Below, piece after piece: positions 1 to 6,775 of a stretch of DNA of 10,000 bases. Each line of letters opens with the position of its first letter. Position 1 is the stretch's first letter. The DNA comes from Calditerrivibrio sp. GTDB lineage: Bacteria > Chrysiogenota > Deferribacteres > Deferribacterales > Calditerrivibrionaceae. The position numbers were made by a program, and so were the translations under genes. The stretch spans positions 1 to 10,000 of the forward strand of contig JAIWOA010000054.1 in the NCBI GenBank assembly GCA_020217115.1, given 5' to 3'. The notes under the pieces were generated by a model. That model did no database searches and had not been told where the DNA came from. It was given only the letters and a program-made list of their open reading frames with translations.

Positions 1-408
1 AAAACTACCAAAACAGGTGTGGCAATGAGAGCTGTGGCAAGCGATCAGCAAGCAGCACTCTCAATGGGGATAGATGTAAGGAAGATATTTGCACTCTCCT
101 GGGCCATTGCAGCTATAGTATCTACTGTGGGGGGTGTATTGATAGGGAATATAAATGGAATCAATACAAGTTTGTCTCAATTTGGCTTAAAGGTTTTCCC
201 TGTCGTTATACTTGGTGGATTGGATAGTATTTTAGGTGCAATAATCGGAGGTTTAATTATAGGTGTATTAGAAAATATTGTGGGTGCCTATATAGATCCC
301 CTTGTGGGTGGAGGAGCAAAAGAGGTTTTCCCTTTTATTGCTATGATAATTATACTACTGCTTAAACCCTATGGTTTATTTGGTACTGTCAAGGTGGAGA
401 AGGTATGA
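1..408 (+). CDS. livH: LivH-type ABC permease, C-terminal part (5' end outside window)
   Basis: Inner-membrane permease of a branched-chain-amino-acid-type (HAAT family) ABC importer; it would pair with the LivM subunit encoded next. The frame is open from the first base, so the gene starts upstream and only about 135 C-terminal residues are visible. The fragment opens with the cytoplasmic coupling segment typical of LivH (TGVAMRAVASD, then AALSMGIDV), followed by hydrophobic segments including WAIAAIVSTVGGVLIG, VFPVVILGGLDSILGAIIGG and a last one ending LLLKPYGLFG, the usual LivH C-terminus. The stop overlaps the livM start in an ATGA, so the two genes are translationally coupled. Substrate cannot be told from the permease. 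A GTG at 19 is an internal codon, not the start. Confidence 0.93.
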   Translation, partial: KTTKTGVAMRAVASDQQAALSMGIDVRKIFALSWAIAAIVSTVGGVLIGNINGINTSLSQFGLKVFPVVILGGLDSILGAIIGGLIIGVLENIVGAYIDPLVGGGAKEVFPFIAMIIILLLKPYGLFGTVKVEKV

Positions 409-1457
409 ATTACATTAATTGTGGAAATTTTAAGACAACCTACGAAAAAGATGCTGCAATATATAAGACAACATTTTCAAGGATATCAATCTACAGTTTC
501 TTGTTATCATTATTTATATTGCCATTTTTTCTAAATACTTACCTTTTGTACATAATGAATATGATATTTATCTCAGCTATAGGTGCAGTTGGTCTTAATA
601 TCCTTACAGGTTTTACAGGGCTTATATCCCTTGGACATGGTGCTTTCATAGGGGTTGGAGCATTTTCTGCAGGTTACCTGATTTCAAATTATGGACTAAA
701 CTTCTTCGTTGTTATGCCATTAGCTGCTTTATTAACATCGGCAGTAGGTGTTATTTTCGGGTTACCATCTTTGAGGTTGAAAGATCTTTACCTTTCCATA
801 GCAACCCTTGCTGCCCAATTTATTCTTGAATTTGTATTTATAAGATGGGAGAAAGTCACCGGTGGGGTAAATGGACTTTCTGTTACGCCACCCTCATTTT
901 TTGGAATTGAAATAAATAACGATTTTAGGTTTTACTTTTTTGCTCTAATATATGCCATCATAATGATCACAGCAGCAAAAAATATTATCAGAATGAAAAT
1001 AGGAAGAGCATTTATTAGTGTGAGGGACAATTATATCGCTGCTGAAACTATGGGGGTAGATGTTTTTAAGTACAAATTACTATCCTTTGCAATCAGCTCT
1101 TTTTATGCTGGAGTTACAGGGGCATTGTGGGCATATTATGTACAATTTATTACTCCAGAACACTTTACAATATCAGTTTCAATTCAGTATCTTTCTATGA
1201 TTATTATAGGTGGGTTGGGATCTATATTGGGTAGTATTTTTGGCACAATATTTATGGTTGTTTTACCGGAGGCTTTGAGACATTTAGTTGGTCTATTCTC
1301 AGATATTTTACCTATGTTAAGTCAGATATTCCCTGCTATAAGAGAAGCTTTTTATGGGCTTGTAATTATTCTTTTTCTACTGTTTGAACCTGAAGGATTG
1401 GCAAGAAGATGGAATTTGATAAAAGCCTATTGGAAACTCTGGCCTTTTTCGTATTAG
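405..1457 (+). CDS. livM: LivM-type ABC permease
   Basis: Second membrane subunit of the HAAT importer, 350 aa, a normal length for LivM. After a polar N-terminus of about 25 residues the protein is a series of hydrophobic segments. It contains family landmarks: GLNILTGFTGLISLGHGAF (about residues 63-81), the LYLSIATLAAQFI segment, TGGVNGLSV, the cytoplasmic coupling loop RAFISVRDNYIAAETMGVDV (about 203-222), and the LSMIIIGGLGSILGSIFG segment near the C-terminus. The ATG overlaps the livH stop by four bases and has no strong ribosome site of its own, which fits translational coupling. The C-terminus ends with the usual EPEGLARRW and a short aromatic tail. Confidence 0.95.
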   Translation: MNYINCGNFKTTYEKDAAIYKTTFSRISIYSFLLSLFILPFFLNTYLLYIMNMIFISAIGAVGLNILTGFTGLISLGHGAFIGVGAFSAGYLISNYGLNFFVVMPLAALLTSAVGVIFGLPSLRLKDLYLSIATLAAQFILEFVFIRWEKVTGGVNGLSVTPPSFFGIEINNDFRFYFFALIYAIIMITAAKNIIRMKIGRAFISVRDNYIAAETMGVDVFKYKLLSFAISSFYAGVTGALWAYYVQFITPEHFTISVSIQYLSMIIIGGLGSILGSIFGTIFMVVLPEALRHLVGLFSDILPMLSQIFPAIREAFYGLVIILFLLFEPEGLARRWNLIKAYWKLWPFSY

Positions 1458-1462
1458 TTATA

Positions 1463-1491
1463 TGTGGAAAACTGTTTTTTAGTTTTCTATA
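1463..1491 (+). other. Intercistronic hairpin between livM and livK
   Basis: GAAAACT (1467-1473) pairs perfectly with AGTTTTC (1481-1487) across a T-rich 7-base loop. Two A-T and two G-T pairs can extend the stem to 1463-1491. It is not followed by a T-run, so it is unlikely to be an intrinsic terminator on the + strand. It sits 11 bases before the AGGAGG of livK and could stabilise the 5' end of a processed livK message; that role is inference. Confidence 0.4.
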
Positions 1492-1515
1492 CACAATAAA
1501 ACAGGAGGATTGTTT

Positions 1516-2652
1516 ATGAAAAAATTATTATTAGTAACAATGATGTTATTTGCTGTCACAGTTTTTGCTGCAGACACCATTAAAATTGGGGCATTGGTTG
1601 ACCTATCTGGGGGTACAGCTGATGTTGGTAAACCATACGCAGATGGCATAAAGGACTGTGTAAGGTGGTTTAATGAAAATGGTGGTATAAATGGGAAACA
1701 GATAGATCTCATAGCTGTAGATTACGGTTATAAAATTCCAAATGCCCTTGCAACATACAAAGAATTTAAGATGAAGGGTGTAGTGGCTATTCATGGATGG
1801 GGTACAGGTGATACTGAGGCACTTACAAAATTTGTTGCACAGGACAAAATACCATATGTTTCAGCTTCATATTCAGAACATTTAGCTGATGGAGATAAAA
1901 CTCCCTATAATTTTTTTGTTGGGGCATCCTACTCCGATCAAACAGAAGCAGCAATTAAATTTATAAAGGATAACAAAGGTAAAAGTGTTGCATTTATTTA
2001 TAACGATACAGGGTTTGGCAGGTCACCTTTTTTCCCAGATGGAGAGAATGCTGCTAAGAAGCTTGGAGTAGCACTTGTAGACAAGCAGGTGGTAGATCTC
2101 AAAGCCCTTGACGCAACTGCTCAGATGCTGAATCTTAAAAAATCTGGAGCTGAGTACGCTATAGTTCAAGAAACATATATGGCAACTTCAACTATACTTA
2201 AAGATGCCAAAAAAAATGGTCTTACTACCAAATTTATAGGTCTTAACTGGACATTTGACAAACCACTTATGAAATTAGCTGGTGATGCTGCTGATGGGTT
2301 TTATGGTGTAAGCCCCTTTGCATTTTGGGATGAAACAAATGTTGAAGGTATAAAACTTATCAGAGAAATAAATAAAAAGTATCATCCAGAAGTTAAAGAA
2401 AGGGAAATAAACTATATTCAAGGTTTCTCCTCTATGTACGTTTTGTTAAGTGCAATAAAAAATGTAAAGGGTGAGGTAACAGGTGAAGCAATTAAAAATA
2501 GCCTTGAATCTATGAAAAATTTTAATACGATGGGGTTAACTCCACCAGTTACATTCACAAAGTCTGTTCATAAAGGTGTAAAAGCTGCAAAGGTTTACAA
2601 GATGGAAAAGGGTGAAATTAAACCTGTTACAGGTGTAATTACCCTTGAATAA
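1516..2652 (+). CDS. livK: Periplasmic substrate-binding protein of HAAT ABC importer (LivK-like)
   Basis: Periplasmic type I binding protein (Peripla_BP_6 type) that would deliver ligand to LivHM. The ATG at 1516 is chosen because AGGAGG lies at 1503-1508 with 7-base spacing and the protein then begins with a clean signal peptide: MKK, hydrophobic core LLLVTMMLFAVT, predicted cleavage after VFA at residue 18. An in-frame TTG six bases upstream lies against the ribosome site and is rejected. There is no lipobox cysteine, so the protein is probably soluble. The mature N-terminus DTIKIGALVDLSGGTADVGK is the standard HAAT start, and the total of 378 aa fits. Ligand is not readable from sequence. 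The neighbouring PaaK-like protein makes an organic or aromatic acid as plausible as an amino acid, which is inference. It lies between livM and livF. Confidence 0.92.
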   Translation: MKKLLLVTMMLFAVTVFAADTIKIGALVDLSGGTADVGKPYADGIKDCVRWFNENGGINGKQIDLIAVDYGYKIPNALATYKEFKMKGVVAIHGWGTGDTEALTKFVAQDKIPYVSASYSEHLADGDKTPYNFFVGASYSDQTEAAIKFIKDNKGKSVAFIYNDTGFGRSPFFPDGENAAKKLGVALVDKQVVDLKALDATAQMLNLKKSGAEYAIVQETYMATSTILKDAKKNGLTTKFIGLNWTFDKPLMKLAGDAADGFYGVSPFAFWDETNVEGIKLIREINKKYHPEVKEREINYIQGFSSMYVLLSAIKNVKGEVTGEAIKNSLESMKNFNTMGLTPPVTFTKSVHKGVKAAKVYKMEKGEIKPVTGVITLE

Positions 2653-2655
2653 TAC

Positions 2656-2678
2656 AGAGGGGGTTATTCCCCTCTTTT
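2656..2678 (+). terminator. GC-rich hairpin after livK (attenuator / partial terminator)
   Basis: AGAGGGG (2656-2662) pairs with CCCCTCT (2669-2675) over a 6-base loop, and TTT follows directly. It begins three bases after the livK stop and ends shortly before the livF ribosome site (AAGGA, 2679-2683). The short T-run suggests partial termination or a 3' stabiliser, which would keep the binding protein more abundant than the ATPase. This is a common logic in ABC importer operons, inferred here. Confidence 0.6.
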
Positions 2679-2689
2679 AAGGATTACAG

Positions 2690-3475
2690 ATGTTATCGAT
2701 AAAAAATATAGAAGTTGTCTATAATGATGTGATACTTGTTTTAAAGGGGCTTTCTTTAGAGGTAAAGCAGGGGAATGTAGTTTGTTTGCTTGGTTCTAAC
2801 GGTGCAGGTAAAACCACCACACTAAAGGCTGTATCAGGACTTCTCCGTCCAGATAATGGTGATATCACTGATGGAGAAATTAGATTTATGGGGGAAAGAA
2901 TAGACAAAAAAGATGCTGCTGAGATTGTAAAATCAGGGGTATTTCAGGTCATGGAGGGGAGAAGAGTTTTTAAGGATCTCACCGTTGAAGAGAATCTCAT
3001 AGCAGGTGGCTATACCAGAACTAAAGTAGAGATTTCAGAGGGTATTGAGAAGGCTTATACATATTTCCCCAGACTAAAGGAGAGGAGAAAACAGCTTGCA
3101 GGTTATATGAGTGGTGGTGAGCAACAGATGCTTGCCATAGGTAGAGCCTTGATGGCAAGGCCTAAACTGATTTTAATGGATGAACCTTCGTTGGGTTTAA
3201 GTCCACTTTTAGTAAAAGAGATTTTTAAAATAATACGACAGCTTAATGAGAAGGAACAAACCTCTATTTTACTTGTGGAACAAAATGCAAATATGGCACT
3301 TTCTGTTTCCCATTATGGCTACATTATGGAAAATGGTAGAATAGTTTTAGAAGGGGACAGAGATTATCTCCTTTCAAATGAAGATGTCAAGGAGTTTTAT
3401 CTCGGAATATCTTCAGACAAAAAAACATTCAGGGATGTTAAGCATTACAGGAGAAGAAAAAGATGGCTTTCGTAG
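2690..3475 (+). CDS. livF: LivF-type ABC ATPase with basic C-terminal extension
   Basis: Cytoplasmic ATPase energising the HAAT importer. Visible in order are Walker A GSNGAGKT (residues 35-42), the Q-loop region at Gln86 followed by EGRRVF, the ABC signature MSGGEQQ (140-146), Walker B LILMDEP (160-166), and the LivF-typical LLVEQNA switch region. Start at ATG 2690, with AAGGA 6 bases upstream. At 261 aa it is about 20-25 residues longer than ordinary LivF: from about residue 240 there is an extra tail containing FRDVKHYRRRKRW. The tail's last codons overlap the start of the next gene by 13 bases. Similar tails are, from memory, found in LivF proteins encoded beside PaaK-like ligases, suggesting a functional link. 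The partner LivG ATPase is not in this window. Confidence 0.93.
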   Translation: MLSIKNIEVVYNDVILVLKGLSLEVKQGNVVCLLGSNGAGKTTTLKAVSGLLRPDNGDITDGEIRFMGERIDKKDAAEIVKSGVFQVMEGRRVFKDLTVEENLIAGGYTRTKVEISEGIEKAYTYFPRLKERRKQLAGYMSGGEQQMLAIGRALMARPKLILMDEPSLGLSPLLVKEIFKIIRQLNEKEQTSILLVEQNANMALSVSHYGYIMENGRIVLEGDRDYLLSNEDVKEFYLGISSDKKTFRDVKHYRRRKRWLS

Positions 3476-4587
3476 GTAATTTTGAAAAAGTGTTGGGACT
3501 TTTAAAAAATATTTATGATAATAATAGATTCTTATACGAATTTTTATATAAAAAAGGGATAGATATCTTAAATATAAATAGCTATGATGATTTTCTAAAG
3601 GTTCCCTTATTAAGAAAATCAGATTTATCAAAGATGCAAATAGAGTTACCCCCTTTTGCAGGTTTTGTATATAGTAAACCGGTAAAGATATTTCAATCAC
3701 CTGGTCCTATAAATAATGTAAAATTAGAAGATTATGAACAATATAGATTTTATAAAGCTTTACAATCTGCAGGATTTAATTCTGATGATATAGTTGTAAA
3801 CAGTTTTGGTTATACAGTATCTCCAGCTGGAGATATGTTTGATGAAGCATGTAGATATTTAAATATTCCTGTTTTCCCTCTTGGGCCAACCCCTTCTGAA
3901 AAGGCAGCTGAGATAGTTGACACATTTTCTGCAACCGCATTCATAGGGACAAAAACTTTTCTTATAAAAACTGCTGAGTTATGTAAGAAGAAAACCCTTA
4001 GAAAAGCATACCTTATAGCTGAAAAGATGAGTGAAGATGATAGGAAAAAGATAAAAGATCTTTTTGGTATAGATGCATTTCAGGGATATGGGACTGCTGA
4101 GGTTGGTTTGATTGCAACGGAAGGGTTAGGTTTTTCCCACATGAAAATTGATACTGAAAAAATATTTATTGAACATCTTGATCCCAATAATTGTAATCCC
4201 ACTGATCTTGAGGATTATGGAGAGGCAGTTGTTACATTTATTGATCATCGTCTACCTTTTATAAGGCTTGCCACAGGGGATCTTGTGTCATACGAGGGGA
4301 GCTTTTTAACAGGAGTTTATGGGAGAGTCGATAGCTCTGTTAAAGTAAAAGGGGTTTTCATACATTACTGGGATTTTGAAAATTTTTGCAATGAAAATGA
4401 TATGAAATGTAAAATGAAAATTGAACATTCCGATAAAAATGATATAATCAATATAGAAATATCCAGAGGAGTAGATAATTTTGAAGGTAAATTCAAAAAA
4501 AGATTTGGATTGACGGTCAACAATGTTTCCATTGTAAGCAATCTGGATAAGAATGAAGTATCTGATTTGAGAAATTGGAAGAATTAG
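3463..4587 (+). CDS. PaaK-like adenylate-forming enzyme homologue with degenerate active site
   Basis: A 374-aa member of the phenylacetate-CoA ligase (PaaK) branch of the acyl-adenylate superfamily, shorter than the usual 420-440 aa. Family landmarks are VPLLRKSDL (47-55), the A5-like QGYGTAEVGL (207-216), RLATGDL (268-274, A7), and GRVDSSVKVKGV (287-298, A8). The glycine/serine-rich phosphate loop (SSGTTG in PaaK) is replaced by QSPGPI (78-83). The end (LDKNEVSDLRN) is shortened where PaaK carries its catalytic lysine (A10). Canonical acyl-CoA ligation is therefore doubtful; it may be a divergent ligase, or a binding or regulatory protein. The ATG at 3463 has AGGAG at 3449-3453 and lies inside the livF end, implying coupled translation with the transporter. 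Confidence 0.75.
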   Translation: MAFVGNFEKVLGLLKNIYDNNRFLYEFLYKKGIDILNINSYDDFLKVPLLRKSDLSKMQIELPPFAGFVYSKPVKIFQSPGPINNVKLEDYEQYRFYKALQSAGFNSDDIVVNSFGYTVSPAGDMFDEACRYLNIPVFPLGPTPSEKAAEIVDTFSATAFIGTKTFLIKTAELCKKKTLRKAYLIAEKMSEDDRKKIKDLFGIDAFQGYGTAEVGLIATEGLGFSHMKIDTEKIFIEHLDPNNCNPTDLEDYGEAVVTFIDHRLPFIRLATGDLVSYEGSFLTGVYGRVDSSVKVKGVFIHYWDFENFCNENDMKCKMKIEHSDKNDIINIEISRGVDNFEGKFKKRFGLTVNNVSIVSNLDKNEVSDLRNWKN

Positions 4588-4595
4588 TATTTTGT

Positions 4596-4603
4596 AAAGG
4601 AGG
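4596..4603 (+). promoter_or_regulatory. Strong ribosome binding site for the CBS-ACT gene
   Basis: AAAGGAGG with 5-base spacing to the ATG at 4609, inside the 21-base gap after the ligase-like gene. It is near-consensus, and together with the short gap it supports the start choice and efficient independent initiation. Confidence 0.75.
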
Positions 4604-4608
4604 ATAGC

Positions 4609-5277
4609 ATGTTGATTAAGGATTGGATGACAAAGGATGTCATCACAATAGATTCAAAGGATACAATGCTGGATGCATTACATATAATGAAAGAACATAA
4701 GATCAGGAGACTTCCTGTTGTCCACAAAGGGAAGTTACTTGGTATTGTTACGGAAAAAGATATTAAAACATATTCCCCCTCAAAGGCGAGCACCCTTGAT
4801 ATATATGAGATGCATAACGTATTAGCTGAAACAAATGTTGAAGATGTTATGACAAAAAATGTCATCACTGTATCCCCAGATGATCCCATTGAAAAAGCTG
4901 CATTGATTCTGAGGGACAAAAGAATTGGTGGTTTGCCAGTTGTTGATGCAAACAAAAATCTTTTAGGTCTTATTACTGCCATAGATGTATTTGATCTGTT
5001 TGTTGAGGCTATGGGGATGCGCATACCTGGTGCCAGAATAAGTATAGTGCTTGATGACAGACCGGGGGCAATAGCTGAAATGGCAAGGATCATCAAAAAT
5101 CAAAATCTAAATATTGTAAGTCTTGCTACTTTTTTTATGAAGGATCAGGCTAAAAGGGATGTCGTTATAAGAGTTAGCGGTGAAGTTGAGGCGATAGAAA
5201 AAGCTTTAGATGAACTTAAAAATGCAAACTTTAATATCGGAAATTTTACCTATATGTCAGGTAAAACAGGAGAATAG
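4609..5277 (+). CDS. CBS-CBS-ACT domain protein (AcuB-like sensor)
   Basis: A 222-aa soluble protein built of a CBS pair (about residues 1-57 and 76-133) and a C-terminal ACT domain (about 143-217). Each CBS unit opens with a copy of the standard start (DWMTKDVITI and DVMTKNVITV) and carries the HKIRRLPVV / KRIGGLPVV core followed by LLGIVTEKDI / LLGLITAIDV. The ACT domain shows DDRPGAIAEMARIIKNQNLNI (149-169). CBS pairs generally bind adenosyl nucleotides and ACT domains bind amino acids, so this is probably an allosteric sensor without catalytic activity of its own. It resembles AcuB architecture. As the last gene of the liv-ligase operon, it may link nucleotide status and amino-acid or aryl-acid level to uptake or activation; that role is inference. 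Confidence 0.88.
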   Translation: MLIKDWMTKDVITIDSKDTMLDALHIMKEHKIRRLPVVHKGKLLGIVTEKDIKTYSPSKASTLDIYEMHNVLAETNVEDVMTKNVITVSPDDPIEKAALILRDKRIGGLPVVDANKNLLGLITAIDVFDLFVEAMGMRIPGARISIVLDDRPGAIAEMARIIKNQNLNIVSLATFFMKDQAKRDVVIRVSGEVEAIEKALDELKNANFNIGNFTYMSGKTGE

Positions 5278-5295
5278 GTTTTTTCCCTATTCTCC
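5269..5295. terminator. Bidirectional hairpin between convergent operons
   Basis: GGAGAATAGG (5269-5278) pairs perfectly with CCTATTCTCC (5286-5295) over a 7-base loop containing a T6 run. It overlaps the stop codon of the CBS-ACT gene (5275-5277) and lies 14 bases past the stop of the flavodiiron gene on the other strand. On the - strand it is followed by TGTTTT; on the + strand no T-run follows. Placement between convergent genes argues for termination in both directions, better supported for the - strand. Confidence 0.7.
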
Positions 5296-5309
5296 AACTG
5301 TATAATAAG

Positions 5310-6521
5310 TTAACCTTCTAACACCTTCATTCCAAAATCTCTTCCCCACTCGTAAGCCTTTGATAACTCATTAGCTGATGGAGTCATTTGAACTTTTAAC
5401 GTTTCAAGGGGAAGTTTCATCCTCATCGTTCCCAATATATCTTCACACATCTTTATCCCCTCTCCACTCCAGCCGTAGGATCCAAAAACTCCAGCTTTTC
5501 TATTGGATACATTGAGTACTACAAGGTGTGAAAATATATCAAATATCGGTTTAGGTGCCTTTGCGTTTATGGTTGCTGTACCAAGTAGCAAACCATGGGA
5601 TATCTCTATCTCATCAATAATATCATCGATTCTCCCTTCAGCTGCATCAAAAACTTTGACTATTACTCCAGTATCTTCGATACCATCTTTTATCCTATCT
5701 GCAAGCATTTTTGTATTTCCATAGGCTGTTGCATATACCATTGTGATCTGTCTTGTAGGGTTATTAAGATAGTATCTTGAAGCTTGTTTTCTATAAAAAT
5801 CTAAGTAAAAGTCGATATCTTCCCTCAGTATAGGACCATGTGATGGACATATCATGGATATCTTTAAATTTTCGATCTTTTTAAGTGCATTGATTATATG
5901 TTCTTTATATGGTCTCATTATTGAATTATAGTAGAAAAAAAAGGCAGACTTTGCTTTTTCCTTATCAACCAATTCATCATTAAATATCTTGCCTATCTCT
6001 GTTGGGCAGTAGTGAGCACCTAAAAAGTCGCAAGGAAAGAGTATTTGATCCTCTTCAAGATAGGTAAACATTGTGTCTGGCCAATGCAAAAAAGGTGTAT
6101 GGAAAAATCGCAGGGTTTTACCCCCTAAATCTATCTGATCGCCATCTCCCACTGCTCTACCATTAAAGGCAGTATTTACAATATTCTGGACAAAAACCTT
6201 CGCAGTTTTAGAGTATATAACTTCGATATTTTTATTTAACTCCAAAATTTTTGGAAGAGCACCAGAATGATCTGGTTCATTATGATTAAGTATTATATAG
6301 TCTATTTTGTTAATTGGCATAATAGACTCAACTGTTTTTACATAATCTTCAGCAAAAATACCCTTGTTAGCCTCAATTAATGCTGTTTTGTCCTTCCCCT
6401 TTACAATATAACTATTGTAGGTTGTTCCATGTTCTGTAGGTATTACAATATCAAAAACTTCCAGGTGGGAATCGTAAATACCAACCCAATAGATATCTTC
6501 CTTTATTTTGATACCTTTCAT
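5310..6521 (-). CDS. fprA: Flavodiiron protein (A-type; O2/NO reductase)
   Basis: Cytoplasmic reductase that reduces O2 to water and/or NO to N2O, usually receiving electrons from rubredoxin. The 403 aa match the two-domain class A form. The N-terminal metallo-beta-lactamase-like domain keeps all diiron ligands: H80, E82, D84 and H85-type motif (NHNEPDHSG), H146 (LHWPDT), D165 (PCDFLG) and H228 (CPSHGP). The C-terminal flavodoxin domain starts near residue 258 and has the FMN phosphate loop ATAYGNTK (264-271). The ATG at 6521 has GGAGG at 6526-6530, four bases away. It is encoded downstream of rubredoxin, its natural electron donor, separated by a hairpin, so the two form an operon. O2 versus NO preference cannot be read from the sequence. 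Confidence 0.95.
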   Translation of the reverse strand: MKGIKIKEDIYWVGIYDSHLEVFDIVIPTEHGTTYNSYIVKGKDKTALIEANKGIFAEDYVKTVESIMPINKIDYIILNHNEPDHSGALPKILELNKNIEVIYSKTAKVFVQNIVNTAFNGRAVGDGDQIDLGGKTLRFFHTPFLHWPDTMFTYLEEDQILFPCDFLGAHYCPTEIGKIFNDELVDKEKAKSAFFFYYNSIMRPYKEHIINALKKIENLKISMICPSHGPILREDIDFYLDFYRKQASRYYLNNPTRQITMVYATAYGNTKMLADRIKDGIEDTGVIVKVFDAAEGRIDDIIDEIEISHGLLLGTATINAKAPKPIFDIFSHLVVLNVSNRKAGVFGSYGWSGEGIKMCEDILGTMRMKLPLETLKVQMTPSANELSKAYEWGRDFGMKVLEG

Positions 6522-6544
6522 TATTCCTCCATAAAAATAATAAA

Positions 6545-6569
6545 CTGATTATTCTACAAAAATAATCAG
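6545..6569 (-). terminator. Terminator-like hairpin between rubredoxin and flavodiiron genes
   Basis: CTGATTATT (6545-6553) and AATAATCAG (6561-6569) form a perfect 9-bp stem with a 7-base loop; A-T pairs extend it beyond one mismatch. In the - strand transcript it is followed by a T-rich stretch (TTTATTATTTTTAT) just before the flavodiiron ribosome site. It lies 11 bases past the rubredoxin stop. It may partially terminate transcription so that rubredoxin exceeds the reductase, or act as a processing/stability element. Confidence 0.55.
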
Positions 6570-6579
6570 CTTATTTTAA

Positions 6580-6741
6580 TTAATCACAGGGCTCAAAGCT
6601 ATCCTTTGGTGCTCCACATTCTGGACATACCCAATCCTCTGGTACATTCTCCCACTTGGTTCCTGCTGCAACGTCATTTTCTGGATCTCCTAAAGAAGGA
6701 TCATAGATATAACCACAAATTGTACAAACATATTTCTGCAT
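6580..6741 (-). CDS. Rubredoxin
   Basis: Small one-iron electron carrier, 53 aa, the standard length. The Fe(Cys)4 site is complete: CTICGY (Cys6, Cys9) and CPECGAPK (Cys39, Cys42). The family core [16 protein letters not shown] and the aromatic residues W30, W37 and F49 are present. Start ATG at 6741, with a perfect AGGAGG (6747-6752 on the complement) 5 bases upstream. It is the first gene of the rubredoxin-flavodiiron pair and would pass electrons to the flavodiiron protein for O2 or NO reduction. Its own promoter and a palindromic operator lie immediately upstream, so the pair is probably inducible. Cys52 near the end is an extra cysteine, not part of the metal site. Confidence 0.97.
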   Translation of the reverse strand: MQKYVCTICGYIYDPSLGDPENDVAAGTKWENVPEDWVCPECGAPKDSFEPCD

Positions 6742-6754
6742 TTTAGCCTCCTAT

Positions 6755-6775
6755 TTTTAAGTTACTAACTTAAAA
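6755..6775. promoter_or_regulatory. Perfect palindromic operator of the rubredoxin-flavodiiron operon
   Basis: Arms TTTTAAGTTA (6755-6764) and TAACTTAAAA (6766-6775) are exact reverse complements around a single central base. It overlaps the predicted -10 and ends just before the ribosome site, the classic position for a repressor. As a dyad it suits a dimeric helix-turn-helix regulator, for instance one responding to O2, NO, peroxide or redox state. I do not recognise it as a known Fur, PerR, Rex or NsrR consensus. As RNA it could also fold, though a one-base loop makes a DNA role more likely. Confidence 0.7.

Noticed and set aside
1510..1515. TTG at 1510 as an earlier livK start
   Set aside because: It sits two bases after the AGGAGG, too close to be used. 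The ATG at 1516 has proper spacing and gives a normal signal peptide.
3413..3700. Open frame of 95 codons on the - strand across the livF/ligase junction
   Set aside because: Both + strand genes are well supported here, and the antisense product has no recognisable features.
3463..4587. Ligase-like gene as a frameshifted or truncated pseudogene
   Set aside because: The frame is intact, motifs A5 to A8 appear in the right order, and it has a good ribosome site and coupled start. The altered motifs look like divergence rather than decay.
4584..5096. Long open frame (170 codons) on the - strand opposite the CBS-ACT gene
   Set aside because: It lies wholly antisense to a protein with clear CBS and ACT motifs, its translation has no recognisable motif, and I see no ribosome site.
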